A program made the position numbers and the translations under genes. From contig JAADVB010000015.1 of assembly GCA_023334545.1 (NCBI GenBank), forward strand, positions 1 through 64,000: a DNA stretch of 64,000 nucleotides. The letters are read 5' to 3'. Shown in pieces: positions 41,359 to 53,077 of this stretch. The notes beneath the pieces are model-generated. The model did no database searches. It worked only from the letters and a program-made list of their open reading frames with translations, and was not told where the DNA came from. Every line of letters begins with the position of its first letter. The stretch's first letter is position 1. Origin of the DNA: Salisapilia sapeloensis. Its lineage: Eukaryota; Oomycota; Peronosporomycetes; Peronosporales; Salisapiliaceae.

Positions 41359-43379
41359 ATGGTGACTCGGAACAAACAGCTCCAATTCCCATCTCTTAGT
41401 GACGATGTAGCTGAATCAATCACTGCCATTTTTTCATCTCCAAGTATAAGCCTAATAAAAGTAAGTGAGTTTAACTCTATCGAACTGCTCCAATGATGGT
41501 GCACCCTCATCAAGTGCTCTGTTCTCGTTATGAGTGAGATGATGAAATTGACGACGCTGCCAAAGATGGCAGCTTCGAAGTCGTTACCACGCTCCATTCA
41601 TTTCGTCCACAATGATACTCTCCGTTGCAAGCGCTCGAAACTGCTGCCATCCACGGGCACTTGAGTCTAGCTCAATGAATGTGTGTCAATAGACCGTATG
41701 CGATGTTCAGACATTAATGCATGGATATGACAGCTTAAAGAGACCATCTAGAAACAATTCAGTGGCTTCATTCACTTGAAGAAAAAAGCAGTGGTGGCGC
41801 CACACGTGGTGAGAAGAGCAATGTGTGTGGTAAAAGTCATCTCGAACTCGCTCAATGGCTCTACCAGAATCGAAGTAAAGGATGTACGATAGGTGCTATG
41901 AATGGAGCAGCTATGAATGGCCATTTGTATGTACTGGAGTGACTAGAGGAAACCGGAAAGGAAGGATTTACGATTGAAGCGATGACAGGAGCGGATCTGA
42001 ATGGCCACATCCACGCCCTTGAGTATCTATCTGTTCGAGAGGTACAACGAGGTCCTAAAACATCTCCCCGTATGCTTGAACTGGCCGCTCGGGATAGTCA
42101 TTTAGAAACGATCAAGTGGTTGTTGGTCCATCGTAAGGAGAAACTGGTAGGGACAAAGGCGATCGAAGAAGCAGCTTTGAAAGATCACTTGAAAACCATC
42201 CTAAATATTTTAAAGCAAGTTCCACTGTATAAGCAAAAGCAAATGATTAAAAAGCTGTTATACAGAAGCAAATGCGAAACAGGTGTGAGTGTACTGCGCT
42301 GACTGTTGCTCGAGTATCCCAATCAATACTTTCCCGCCAGCAACGACCTGTGTGAGTGGGCTTCGGGTGGTGATCTCGACTGTCTTCGTCTGCTATTTGA
42401 GCACTATCTAGAAGAATTTGAGCGAGAGAACCCGGCGATGTATCGGTTGCAGCGAATCGTTACCAACTGCATGTCATAGCATACCTCGTTGGTGTATTTC
42501 AAGACGACAAAAAAACGTATATTCAGCTGGAAATTGCAAAAGCAATGCACACTTTACGTTCAGATGCGGGTATGGATAGTGTGAAAGATACAGCGATATG
42601 AGGTGCTGATATTGAAACGCTTACTTTCGTTTTGGAGACAGGAAAAGCTGATGGGATGCCCTATGCTATATATGCAGCTTAACGTGGACATTTAAAGACG
42701 ATTTAATCCCTATTGGAGACGAGAGATATCCCTTGGATGAAAATGATTATGGACACGGCAGCAGCTTATGGACGCATGAACGTTATTAAGTGGCTGCATG
42801 AGAGTCGGATGACGGATGGACTGAAGATGCTTTGAATGGCGCATGCAACTACGTTCATTTACCAGTGGTCAAATGCTGTATGACAACAGGAGGGAATGGT
42901 CTATCTCGGTTGCGATGGTTATTGCTGCTGACAGAGGTAACCTCGACATTGTTCAGTTCCTTCACGAGACTCAAGGTGCATATTCCTTTACCAGAGCTAT
43001 GTACAAGGCAAGCGCCAATGGATGTTTGGATGCCGTTCAGTGGTTGCATGAAAATCGATTGGTATGATAGGACCATAAGCTGATGGACCTCGCCATTGTA
43101 TCTGGGCATTCCGACATCTTCAGGCTTTTCAATGAGAATCGGACAGAAGGATGCTCGGAGCATGCAATTGATTCTGCAGCCTATGATGGTCACTTGAATG
43201 CGATCATCTATCTCCATCGCAATGGTCCGGAGGTATATTCGGCGAGAACGATTCAAGCAAGTGAAGAAGCGCACCAAGATAAAGTGGCACGATGGCTCAA
43301 GAAGCATAATCTGGTCTTTGCCGAATGTCACGAATGTCAGCAAGAGATGCGATCTAGTAGAAAACGTCGTCGAGATTGA
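41359..43379 (+). pseudogene. Decayed ankyrin-repeat protein gene
   Basis: Plus-strand fragments in changing frames together outline a repetitive ankyrin protein of the kind common in oomycetes. An N-terminal piece from the ATG at 41359 reads LSDDVAESITAIFSSPSISL. Later pieces are SHLETIKWLLVHRKEKL (about 42100), AADRGNLDIVQFLHETQ (about 42920), LDAVQWLHENRL (about 43030) and, intact to a stop at 43377-43379, LAIVSGHSDIFRLFNENRTE, AIDSAAYDGHLNAIIYLH and ARWLKKHNL. In-frame stops interrupt almost every repeat (for example near 41650 and 42480), and frame changes are frequent. Introns cannot explain them all. Some copies of this family are expressed, but this one could not give a full-length protein. 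Confidence 0.85.
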
Positions 43380-43852
43380 GTCGAGGGACAAGCTACTGAG
43401 AGAAGACCTGACTAGTTTTCATTTCGAATGAATATTAGCGTTCTACATTTTAATTCATCTGATCAAGAGAATTTCTTCAATAATGTTTAAGTAGAGCATA
43501 TTCATAACTTATATAGGAACGCAAACACCCAGCTACTTGGTCTTTGAGAGCTTCGAGTATTGTATAATTGGCAATACTCTTACTGGGGTTCAAAATTTGC
43601 AAAAGTTCTACCACTAGGATCACCCCACAATTTAAAACTGGATGTTGTTCATGGCGCAAGCTACTTGTGAACTCATCTATAGAGAAAGTCAATCAGTAAG
43701 TATACGAAATCCTCATTTCAAAACGTGCTATACTATTTACCATTGAGGTGCTATTGAATAGATCTGTCGGCATCGCGGGCAGCAAAACAATATACATTTA
43801 GAACAACAAATTGAGATCATAAAGACATATCAATTCCTAGAAAAGGAAATGG
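43380..43852. other. Intergenic region between ankyrin pseudogene and second tRNA
   Basis: No gene is recognised in this AT-rich stretch. Confidence 0.45.
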
Positions 43853-43860
43853 CAAAAATG

Positions 43861-43932
43861 TGCGCCGTCGGGGAATTGAACCCCGACCTTCTCCTTGGAA
43901 GGGAGAAATCCTAACCATTAGACCAACGGCGC
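43861..43932 (-). tRNA. trnG-TCC: tRNA-Gly(TCC), copy 2
   Basis: This 72-nt gene is identical to the copy at 39934 and has the same orientation and anticodon (loop CTTCCAA). Identity covers 43853-43935 versus 39926-40008 (83 bp) and includes the five-T Pol III terminator in the 3' flank; beyond these limits the flanks differ. Confidence 0.97.
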
Positions 43933-43935
43933 TTG

Positions 43936-44872
43936 TTATTTTTGGTGACAATATTACTATATATATAATAAATTTACTGTGTATTATAACACGAATGGGG
44001 CAACGTTGAATTTGTCGAGTTCAATTAAATTTATTTGGAAACTTGGACTACTTCTGCGATACAAAACTCTTCTGCGGTGCTTTGAGTAGTTCGTGTACAT
44101 AGATCATCCAAAAAATGTAATACGAAGATAGAAAACAGTTAAGAAGGAAGGCCACAAATCTAGTGTAGGTGAATACGCAGATTGGATTGATATTGTCACT
44201 TTGGATCTGTAGAGGCAGGCTAATAATTAAATGGGTGTTGTTACACGATCACAACGCAGTGATCGAGGCGATCCTACATTGCAACCGATGGATTCAGACG
44301 GGTAGTCATGACTCGCAATTGTATCTTAAGTATGCTTCCAAAGTCATGAATACTGCTTTATATTGTTTTCCGATGGAGGTAGATTATGTATTGGCAGACA
44401 GGTCCATTGCTTATATAAAAATATATTGACTTGATCCAGATACACGTCATAATCTGGTTCAAATCAAGCTCAGCGACATAAAATAGAAAGCGTTTGGTAT
44501 TCTGGAGACGATAAGTAAAGCTGTGAAAATATACAAGTCTACATGGACCTAACGGTACATTGGGATGTGCATTCGTGTAGTTGTACTACTGTAGCTATAA
44601 TAAAACATAGCACAGAATAAACGAAGTCACCTTGCCTATGTTGAGAGCGTGACGCTAGCATTTATCTTACTGCGTATAATAAGAAGGGCATCCACTATCA
44701 TGGCTTCAAAATGGAAACAAGTGTATTTACGGTATGTAAATTGCCCTTTTGCGATAGCACACAGAGCAATTGAGATTATGCAAAGTGAATTTCCCACGAG
44801 TTGAACCTTTCCAGCAGCCTGCAGAAATGATAATAAAATCGTCAGAACTCTGGATCTAAGATCTGTCCTGTA
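43936..44872. other. Intergenic region, no gene seen
   Basis: AT-rich sequence between the second tRNA-Gly and the 3' end of DIM1. A frame at 44169-44429 has no features that support a gene. Confidence 0.45.
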
Positions 44873-46189
<1,317 letters not shown>

Positions 46190-46257
46190 CTACATTGAAT
46201 TTCAAAATTCTGATTACAAGATGTAATTTACGAGTGCGGATAGCTAAGGTGCACGAA

Positions 46258-47799
46258 ATGCTGGCAAGACGATGCCAGTCACTATTCCGGTCTATGCAAG
46301 CTTTACAGCAGCCTGCTAGGCACAATGTAGTTTCGAATAGAGCTTATGCATCAGCTGCAGGGTACCAGTGTATGAAATGTGGTCAAAATTATGCAAAATG
46401 GCAAGGTCAGTGCTCCTCGTGCTCTGCGTGGGGAGCAGTCGGACCTATCCAGCAGTCCGCGAGAGGAAAGGTAGCTTGGGGCCAACGAAACGGCACGAAT
46501 AACGGTCTTTCGAATTTGCCGGCGACTACGATCTCTCGGATGACCGACATTGAGCTCGAAGGAGACGTCATCCAGCGCATCGTCCTGCAGGATCGTGAGC
46601 TGAACTGGGTCTTTGGTGGTGGAGTAGTGCCTGGCTCTCTGACACTCATTGCCGGAAACCCTGGGGTTGGCAAGTCGACGCTAGGACTGCAGGTTGCCAA
46701 TATGCTGTCCAGTACGAAAGACGTGCTGTACGTCTCGGGCGAAGAGAGCGTCTCCCAATTGAAGCTCCGGGCAGAACGCTTAGATGCTACTAGTCCCAAC
46801 TTGTGTGTAGCTAGTGAAACGAACATTGATGCAATCTTACAAGCAGCAGAGTCTACATCCGAAAACGGACTGCGTTTCCAAGCCCTCGTCGTGGATTCCA
46901 TCCAAACAATTTATGCCGAAGACATGCCATCTGCAGCAGGTGCAGTCAACCAGGTGAAGGAGTGCACTCTACGACTACTCCGACTGGCCAAGAGTCACCA
47001 GCTCCCAGTTTTCATCGTCGGCCACGTCACCAAGTCCGGAGATATTGCCGGTCCAAAGGTGCTCGAGCATATCGTCGATACTGTCGTTCAGCTAGACGGC
47101 GATTCACAGTCCTCTCGACGGTTCCTACGCTGCCAAAAGAACCGTTTCGGTCCGACGAGCGAAGTGGGTGTCTTCTCCATGACAGACTCTGGCCTCCATT
47201 CGCTGTCCAATCCTCTCCATGCATTCCTTCCTAGTCAATCTTCAGACGCAGGCGGAGGAGCAGTAGACGGATCCTCCTACACGATCACGATGGAAGGGAC
47301 TCGGCCGATTCCACTAGAGATCCAGGCACTTGCGAATCGATCCGTCGTATCGGATGGACGTCCGCAGGTGAGAGGCGTGGGCGTGTCCTTTGATAAACTA
47401 CTACTACTCTTTGCTGTGCTTGAGAAGAGAGCACGCATATCTTGCTATCGACACAGCGTCTTTGTGAATGTAGCAGAAGGGTACTCGGTTCAAGAGCCAG
47501 CAGCCGACTTGGCCATGGCAACTGCGTTGGCGAGCTCTGTCATGGAGCGACCGGTGCTGCCTGGAACAATGCTCATTGGCGAAATCGCCTTATCAGGACA
47601 TGTGCGACCGGTGAAAGCTTTGGACTCTAGATTGGCGGCTGCCCACAAGATCGGGATGGAACGATGTATCGTGCCTCGAGTGCACGATGCAGAGTCAAAG
47701 CAGATGTTGGATAAGTACAAAGGTCAGATGCAGGTGGATCAAGTGTCGACGTTGCTCGATGCACTTCAAATCGCACTACCGCCATCGAGTCGGAAATAG
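46258..47799 (+). CDS. RADA: RadA/Sms-type DNA repair ATPase, probably organellar
   Basis: This encodes 513 residues in one exon. RadA is a bacterial RecA-related branch-migration ATPase; plants and some other eukaryotes keep nuclear copies whose products act in organelles. The zinc finger YQCMKCGQNYAKWQGQCSSC begins at about residue 37. Walker A GNPGVGKST is at about 132-140, the RadA-specific KNRFG at about 293, and a Lon-protease-like C-terminal domain follows (DLAMATALASSVMERP, LIGEIALSGHVRPVK). The 35 residues before the zinc finger are rich in Arg, Ser and Ala without acidic residues (MLARRCQSLFRSMQALQQPA), as expected of a mitochondrial presequence. The upstream part of the frame has no ATG, so 46258 is the start. 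It is divergent from DIM1. Confidence 0.94.
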   Translation: MLARRCQSLFRSMQALQQPARHNVVSNRAYASAAGYQCMKCGQNYAKWQGQCSSCSAWGAVGPIQQSARGKVAWGQRNGTNNGLSNLPATTISRMTDIELEGDVIQRIVLQDRELNWVFGGGVVPGSLTLIAGNPGVGKSTLGLQVANMLSSTKDVLYVSGEESVSQLKLRAERLDATSPNLCVASETNIDAILQAAESTSENGLRFQALVVDSIQTIYAEDMPSAAGAVNQVKECTLRLLRLAKSHQLPVFIVGHVTKSGDIAGPKVLEHIVDTVVQLDGDSQSSRRFLRCQKNRFGPTSEVGVFSMTDSGLHSLSNPLHAFLPSQSSDAGGGAVDGSSYTITMEGTRPIPLEIQALANRSVVSDGRPQVRGVGVSFDKLLLLFAVLEKRARISCYRHSVFVNVAEGYSVQEPAADLAMATALASSVMERPVLPGTMLIGEIALSGHVRPVKALDSRLAAAHKIGMERCIVPRVHDAESKQMLDKYKGQMQVDQVSTLLDALQIALPPSSRK

Positions 47800-47858
47800 A
47801 ATCAAAGTCTTCTCGAAAAGTATTTTTGCAAAGGTACATGTACGTTCGATTACAGTGC

Positions 47859-48446
47859 TTATCTTTTCCGACGAGAGGATCCATTGTTACCCATAAGAGC
47901 ATCCAACGGCAAACTTAGCTGATCGCCAATGTCCATTTTCGACGTCTTCGCTATTTGGTTTGATGACAAGCGTCCGGTTTTCTTCTTTGGTGTAGACTTG
48001 GAGGAGACTTTTGGTCCGAGGACTCGACCTCGCATCACTACCTTTCCATTCTTTGGACGAGTGGGTTGCGATTTCTTGGAAGAATGTCTTTGAGTGTCAG
48101 AGGGCTCATTCACATGGACTGTCGGCGTTGTAGATTTCTTCGTACTGGAGGTGACTGTAGCATAGCACAAGGCATACAACATTCAGCACGTATTGGGCAA
48201 TAGTCGGAGCAAATTATGCGTAAGAATGCAGGAATGGGCATTACGGATCTTTTGGACGCGCTCCAGTTGCTCGGGCGTAAGCTCTTCTCCGCGACGAAGC
48301 TTGCGCTCGTAAAACTTGCGTACAGCCTCTTCCTTGTTGGACGAAATTTTCCCACCATGCCACGGAATGCGCACACGTTGCACTGGAGGAGGAGAAGCCT
48401 TTGGTGCGCTCTCCTTTACATGCGCCAACGCGACAACTCTGGTCAT
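47859..48446 (-). CDS. Small basic protein of unknown function
   Basis: This encodes 165 residues from exons 48446-48245 and 48154-47859 joined over a 90-nt intron (phase 1/2). I do not recognise the family. The N-terminal half has a compact motif, VRIPWHGGKISSNKEEAVRK followed by GEELTPEQLERVQKI, that looks conserved and helical. The C-terminal half is Lys/Ser/Thr-rich and probably disordered (KSTPKKKTGRLSSNQIAK), ending in SSRRKR. Nuclear or RNA-related roles fit the composition only loosely. It is convergent with RadA (59 bp between stop codons) and divergent from MutY (175 bp). Confidence 0.65.
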
Positions 48447-48621
48447 TCTGTATCAGAGGAAGGAAGCGACAGTAGCTGATCTACTCGGATGTCGAGCTGC
48501 TGAGTCGTGTTGGAGTCAGATCAGTTGTTAAGGAAGGATTGGATATAAATATATGAATTATAGCCAATCATAAATATGATTTATTTGGCGGGAAATTAGC
48601 ACAAATATCTCACCACTAGCG

Positions 48622-50568
48622 ATGAAAGTGGAAAATGGAGCTGATGAGCCAGAGATTGAGAACTTGGTGGTACCTACAGACACTTTAAGCGACCACAAGT
48701 TAAAGGATGAGGGCATATATGCCCAGCATGATGAAAATGTTCATGCGTTTACGGCAGAAGAGTGCGATGAGCTACGTACAGACATCTTGGAATGGTATGA
48801 CACACACCGCCGGAAACTACCGTGGCGAGGTGACCCGCCTCCATATGTATCTACAGCAAACCACACGTCTCTAGCAAGTAGTCGCAAAGGAGGTGGGATG
48901 GATGCTTTTATCAAAACATCGCCTAGTAAAGCTTCAGACGCTTCTAAGACAAGTGGCATCGTTCAGTCCGAACCGCGAAAAGTTTCGCCTTATGAAACGT
49001 GGGTGTCAGAAATTATGCTACAGCAAACTAGAGTAGATACAGTTGTCGAATACTTTCTCAAATGGATTGATCGATTTCCAAATGTCCAAGCTTTGGCAGA
49101 AGGGTCCGAAGAGGTAGCAGCTCTTAGATATGAAAACATCATATCCATCTAATATTGCGATGTGTAGGAAGTAAACTCTCTGTGGGCTGGTCTCGGATAC
49201 TATCGCCGTGCTAGGATGCTGCATGCTGGTGCCAAGTACGTACAAGAGAACATGAATGGGGAGCTTCCTTCGCGTCCGGAAGAGCTGAAGAAGATACCAG
49301 GCATCGGTCCTTATACTGCAGGTGCAATTGCGTCGATTGCATTCGGCGAACGAGTACCGCTCGTCGACGGCAATGTCATCAGAGTACTGGCAAGACTTCG
49401 GACTGTGGGTGCAGATCCGAAAAACAAACGTCTTGTCGATTATTCTTGGTATGAGCAAATAGTATTTGAGATTGTACCTACGGTTCAGAGGTATTTATCG
49501 TTGCTACCAGGTCGACTGCTGAAGGGATCGCGAAAGACTGCAGCAGGCCTGGCAGCTTAAACCAAGCACTTATGGAGCTTGGAGCTACCGTCTGCACCAC
49601 GCAGGTATCTTTCTAAAGAACCATGCTCAGAATGATCCACATGGTTAAACATACCTTATAAACAGAATCCCCAGTGCCAGCAGTGTCCGGTGAAAAGTGT
49701 ATGTCTAGCTTATCAAACGACACAAGAGCCAAAAGCCTGGGAGAATCATGAGCGTAAACTCCATGAGCAGAAAGACTGTTTAATATGTGATGAAACGCGA
49801 AAGGAAGAATGGGCCAACGCCATTAAAGATGTAGTGTTTCGAACTAGAGCTCTAATCGACCTGCATACTCACGTGAATTTGGATTCTAGGTGACAAAATA
49901 CCCGCTCAAGGCTCAAAAGACAAAGCAGAGGGATGAAGCACTCGCTGTAGCTGTCATATCGTGTCCTGCAGACGCGGAACAGGAGCCACCAAAGAAGCAA
50001 AATTGGAAGTATCTCATGGTACGGCGTCCAGAAGGTGGACTCTTGTCTGGCCAGTGGGAGTTCGTCCACATCAAAGTAACTTGTACCTATGTTCGTAAGC
50101 ATCCAGCAGAGTCTCACCTTTGGCTTTTAGATGGCAGATAGTGAGAAAATTCCATCCTATGCGGAACGGAAAAAAGGTATTGACAAGCATTTGAAGTCAT
50201 TGATTGACACAAGCGACGAGAAAGCTTGCTCGATTGTCGAGTCAGCTGAGCGACGAGACTTGGGTGACCTCACCCACATCTTTTCCCACATTAAACATCA
50301 CATGGGCATGGAGCACTTGCACTTCGATGCAATGCCAGTAATAAAGAAAAAGACATCGGTCGAAACTTGCTGGATGGACAGACAGGAAATGCAGGAGAGG
50401 GGTATCACTACCGGCGTCAAGAAGATTTTAAAGGTAGCAACAGATGCCAAGCCCACGACGATAAAGAAGAAAGCAGCAGCATCGACGGCGTCCAAGAGAA
50501 AGCAGGATGAAACAACATCGAAACCGACCAAGAAGACGCGCAAGTTAACGGACTTTTTTACTCCCTAA
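48622..50568 (+). CDS. MUTYH: MutY/MUTYH A/G-specific adenine DNA glycosylase
   Basis: This encodes 551 residues from exons 48622-49113, 49168-49448, 49511-49604, 49666-49830, 49890-50075 and 50131-50568 (introns 54-62 nt, phases agree). The enzyme removes adenine mispaired with 8-oxoguanine. The catalytic Glu is in WVSEIMLQQTRV (about residue 130), the helix-hairpin-helix reads IPGIGPYTAGAI, and the catalytic Asp is in LVDGNVIRVLAR (about residue 230). The splicing model restores RPGSLNQALMELGATVC and the iron-sulfur cluster Cys286-x6-Cys293-x2-Cys296-x5-Cys302, which validates it. The C-terminal 8-oxoG-recognition domain begins TKYPLKAQKTKQRDEALAV. Unusual are a 45-residue insertion between LPWRG and PYETW, and a C-terminal KLTDFFTP that resembles a PCNA-binding box without its Gln. 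The end of exon 5 (after WEFVHIK) is the least certain junction. Confidence 0.94.
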
Positions 50569-50672
50569 CAAATATGTCGATTGTCATTCTCGCTGTGGTC
50601 TACAATGTCTGCAGTTGTTCTGTAGCACGCTCTAGAACCGCCAGACACGAGTGGGCTACGTCTGAAGAGTAG

Positions 50673-53032
50673 TTAGATTGAACTGCCGTTTCCAAATGTA
50701 CTATCGCCTCCATCAGTTTTTTCTAGCATCATACACGTCAGTCGTTCATCAGTTGGGAAAATATCCGGTGTATATGGTACTTGCACAGGCTTGAATAAGA
50801 TAGCTTCTGCAGCAGAGTTGCGGAGGTACTGGTGCAACGTCTCTTGTAGAGTCTTGGCTTCGCAATCATCCAATCGCTTACTGAGTTTTAGCACAGACTC
50901 TTCCACCTGTTGTAGCACTTTCGTGTCTCCATTCTGACTTTCAATTGCTTTGACATTGACACTGAGCACCTCTGGACCTAGCTTGCCGGCTGCAAGCTGG
51001 ACGAAGCGGTTGCAACTGCGTTTGAGCTGCACTTCGACATTCTTAGATGGGTCTGAAGCAGAGCCTGTGGATCCGCTTGAAGAATCGTCACTAGGAGGAA
51101 AGAAGAAACGAACTAGGAATGCAGAGATACTGTCTGGAGCAGACAAATCTTCATGCTCATTGGTCACAATGAGTTGACTGGAGTTTGAGGACACTTGCAA
51201 ATGGAACGGTGCGAGCTGCTCACGAAGCGTCAGTTGGTGGAAGAGCAAGAAGAGACAGCCGTGCATCGGCCCTTGCCTGCTTTCGATTTCTCGAGCAGCA
51301 TAATCAAGTGACTCACAGCACACACGAATGCCTTCCTGCGCCAACTCTTCAAACACCTCTCTCGGGAGGAAATGGTAGACATGGGAGAGGGTGAACAGTG
51401 TCTTCTCTAGTGTCGGATACCACGTCGCATAGGCATCATCAGTCGAGAGCTTCACAGGGTAGTTCAAATCCTCTCCTGTCGGAGTAAAGTACTCGACTTC
51501 GTGCTCAAAAGATCGTTGGGTGTTCCAAATAAGCTTTTCAATCGTGTCCTGCTGCAGTCGATTCAGCACCGGACCAACCGTTCGTTCGTTATGACGGTCG
51601 CCTCCCATGAGCTCTGTCTGCAGTACTTGCAAGAGCTCACACAAGACGACAACATCCCGCTCCTTCAGCACTAACGGTCGAGCAACGTGGTAAAAGACAT
51701 AGCTGAGTTGCATGGCCAAGCGATCAAACGCAAGTTCCTGACTACTGTCGTCCTCATCCGACTCGGGTTCATTCGCATCAGCATCTGTCACTAGAATGCG
51801 GAAGCCTTCGTCCATCGGGTGCTTGTCAAAGAGGCTTTCAAATAGGCGGAACTCAGCTTCACACACGGCAATCAGATGTGCTCCACCGACACGAACCTAT
51901 GCAAGTCCAAGTTAGAAGGCAGTTGACACAACTTTTACGGTAACAAGTACGAGGTTAACGACGTCAGAGGTATCTGCGATGCTGCCAAAGTAGCCATTCA
52001 GTGGGTCGTACAAGAGCGCAGCCCGCTGATCTGCATACGCCCTGCCGACCTGCGAAAGTACTTTGAGTCCATGATAACTGTCGCTTGGATGCTGTCTCTG
52101 GAGTCGATTCAGCTGCTTGCTCACTGCTTTGAGTGCTGGAGATGCTAGTTGGAAATGAACATAGTATGGAGTGGTTTCATCCATCGGCTGCGTATGCTGC
52201 ACGTCAGAAGGAATGCGGTCTCGGACGTTGTCTTTGGCAGCGTCTAATGCACTGATGGCGTAGTCTTTTAATGTGTGGAGAGCACCTGCTGCAAGAGCGT
52301 GATAGGCTTGGATATAGCTTGCTGTGTCTTTAAGATGAAGCTATCTCACATGAATGCATTAGCATGGGTCTGCAGGTAGAAAATAAGTTCACATACCTTT
52401 TCATGCAATCTATCGATGCAATCGTCGATCTTTCGCAGTGCCTTTTCAAAGTCCTTGGTAGTTGGATCGACACTGCGTTGGTGCTGGAACACCTCCACTG
52501 GCTTTTTATCTTTGTTCTGATTACCACTTTCTTCGAGCTTGACAGCGAATCCTAGGATCGGCGCGACACTTTCAATAGCAGTGAACAACGGAAGTGGCTC
52601 TTCAATGACCTCCATCTGTCTTTCTAGCTGCTGGACTTCATTTAATATGCTTTCCAAACCGTCGTACAGTGCTCTAGTTCGCGTCACGACATGGGTGTGG
52701 CTTTCCTCCATCTCGTCCACAAGCTTTTGTGATTCCCGAGCTAGTTTGTACACACTTTCCCATTCTTCATAAGATTTATCAATGCGAATAGAAAAGTCTC
52801 GTAAGGATGCATGTGCATTGTAAGTGTCTTGATCCTCCTCCTTCGGTACATGTCGATAGCTCGATAGATACTGCTGTCGACTCGGACTCTTCTTATCATA
52901 CTCGGTGGTGCTTAGAGCCCCAGATGTTGCAGACTGGAGATGCAACTCGACACTCCGCTCCAAGGAATGCAACAAGGACTGTTGAGAGCGACTAAGTGGT
53001 ACGTCCTTGACTCGAAAGGAGAGCGTCTCCAT
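50673..53032 (-). CDS. COG3: Conserved oligomeric Golgi complex subunit 3 (COG3/Sec34)
   Basis: This encodes 753 residues from exons 53032-52397, 52340-51939 and 51896-50673 (introns of 56 and 42 nt; all phase 0). COG3 belongs to lobe A of the COG tether, which captures retrograde vesicles at the Golgi. The N-terminal coiled-coil region (YEEWESVYKLARESQKLVDE, then LESILNEVQQLERQMEVIEE) and the C-terminal family blocks identify it: TWYPTLEKTLFTLSHVYHFL, HGCLFLLFHQLTLREQLAPF, a long loop with poly-Ser and AAEAILFKPVQ. The ATG at 53032 has a good context (AAAATGG); a longer frame runs upstream to 53101 but would overlap the divergent NAA60 gene. The 42-nt intron is among the shortest in the window. 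Confidence 0.9.
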
Positions 53033-53077
53033 TTTCACAATTCGATAGAGATTTTTGGTGTCATAGCTGGTACATCC

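Noticed and set aside
43081-43379. Intact 98-codon ankyrin frame as a separate gene
   Set aside because: It begins directly after a stop inside an ankyrin repeat and continues the repeat register of the broken frames upstream, so it is the 3' end of the pseudogene.
39926-43935. tRNA-bracketed segment as an integrated mobile element
   Set aside because: No integrase, transposase or terminal repeats beyond the tRNA blocks themselves were seen; reported only as a bracketed segment.
49449-49557. Read-through MutY frame ending GSRKTAAGLAA
   Set aside because: Splicing 49448 to 49511 restores RPGSLNQALMELGATVC and the first iron-sulfur Cys, so the read-through is intronic.
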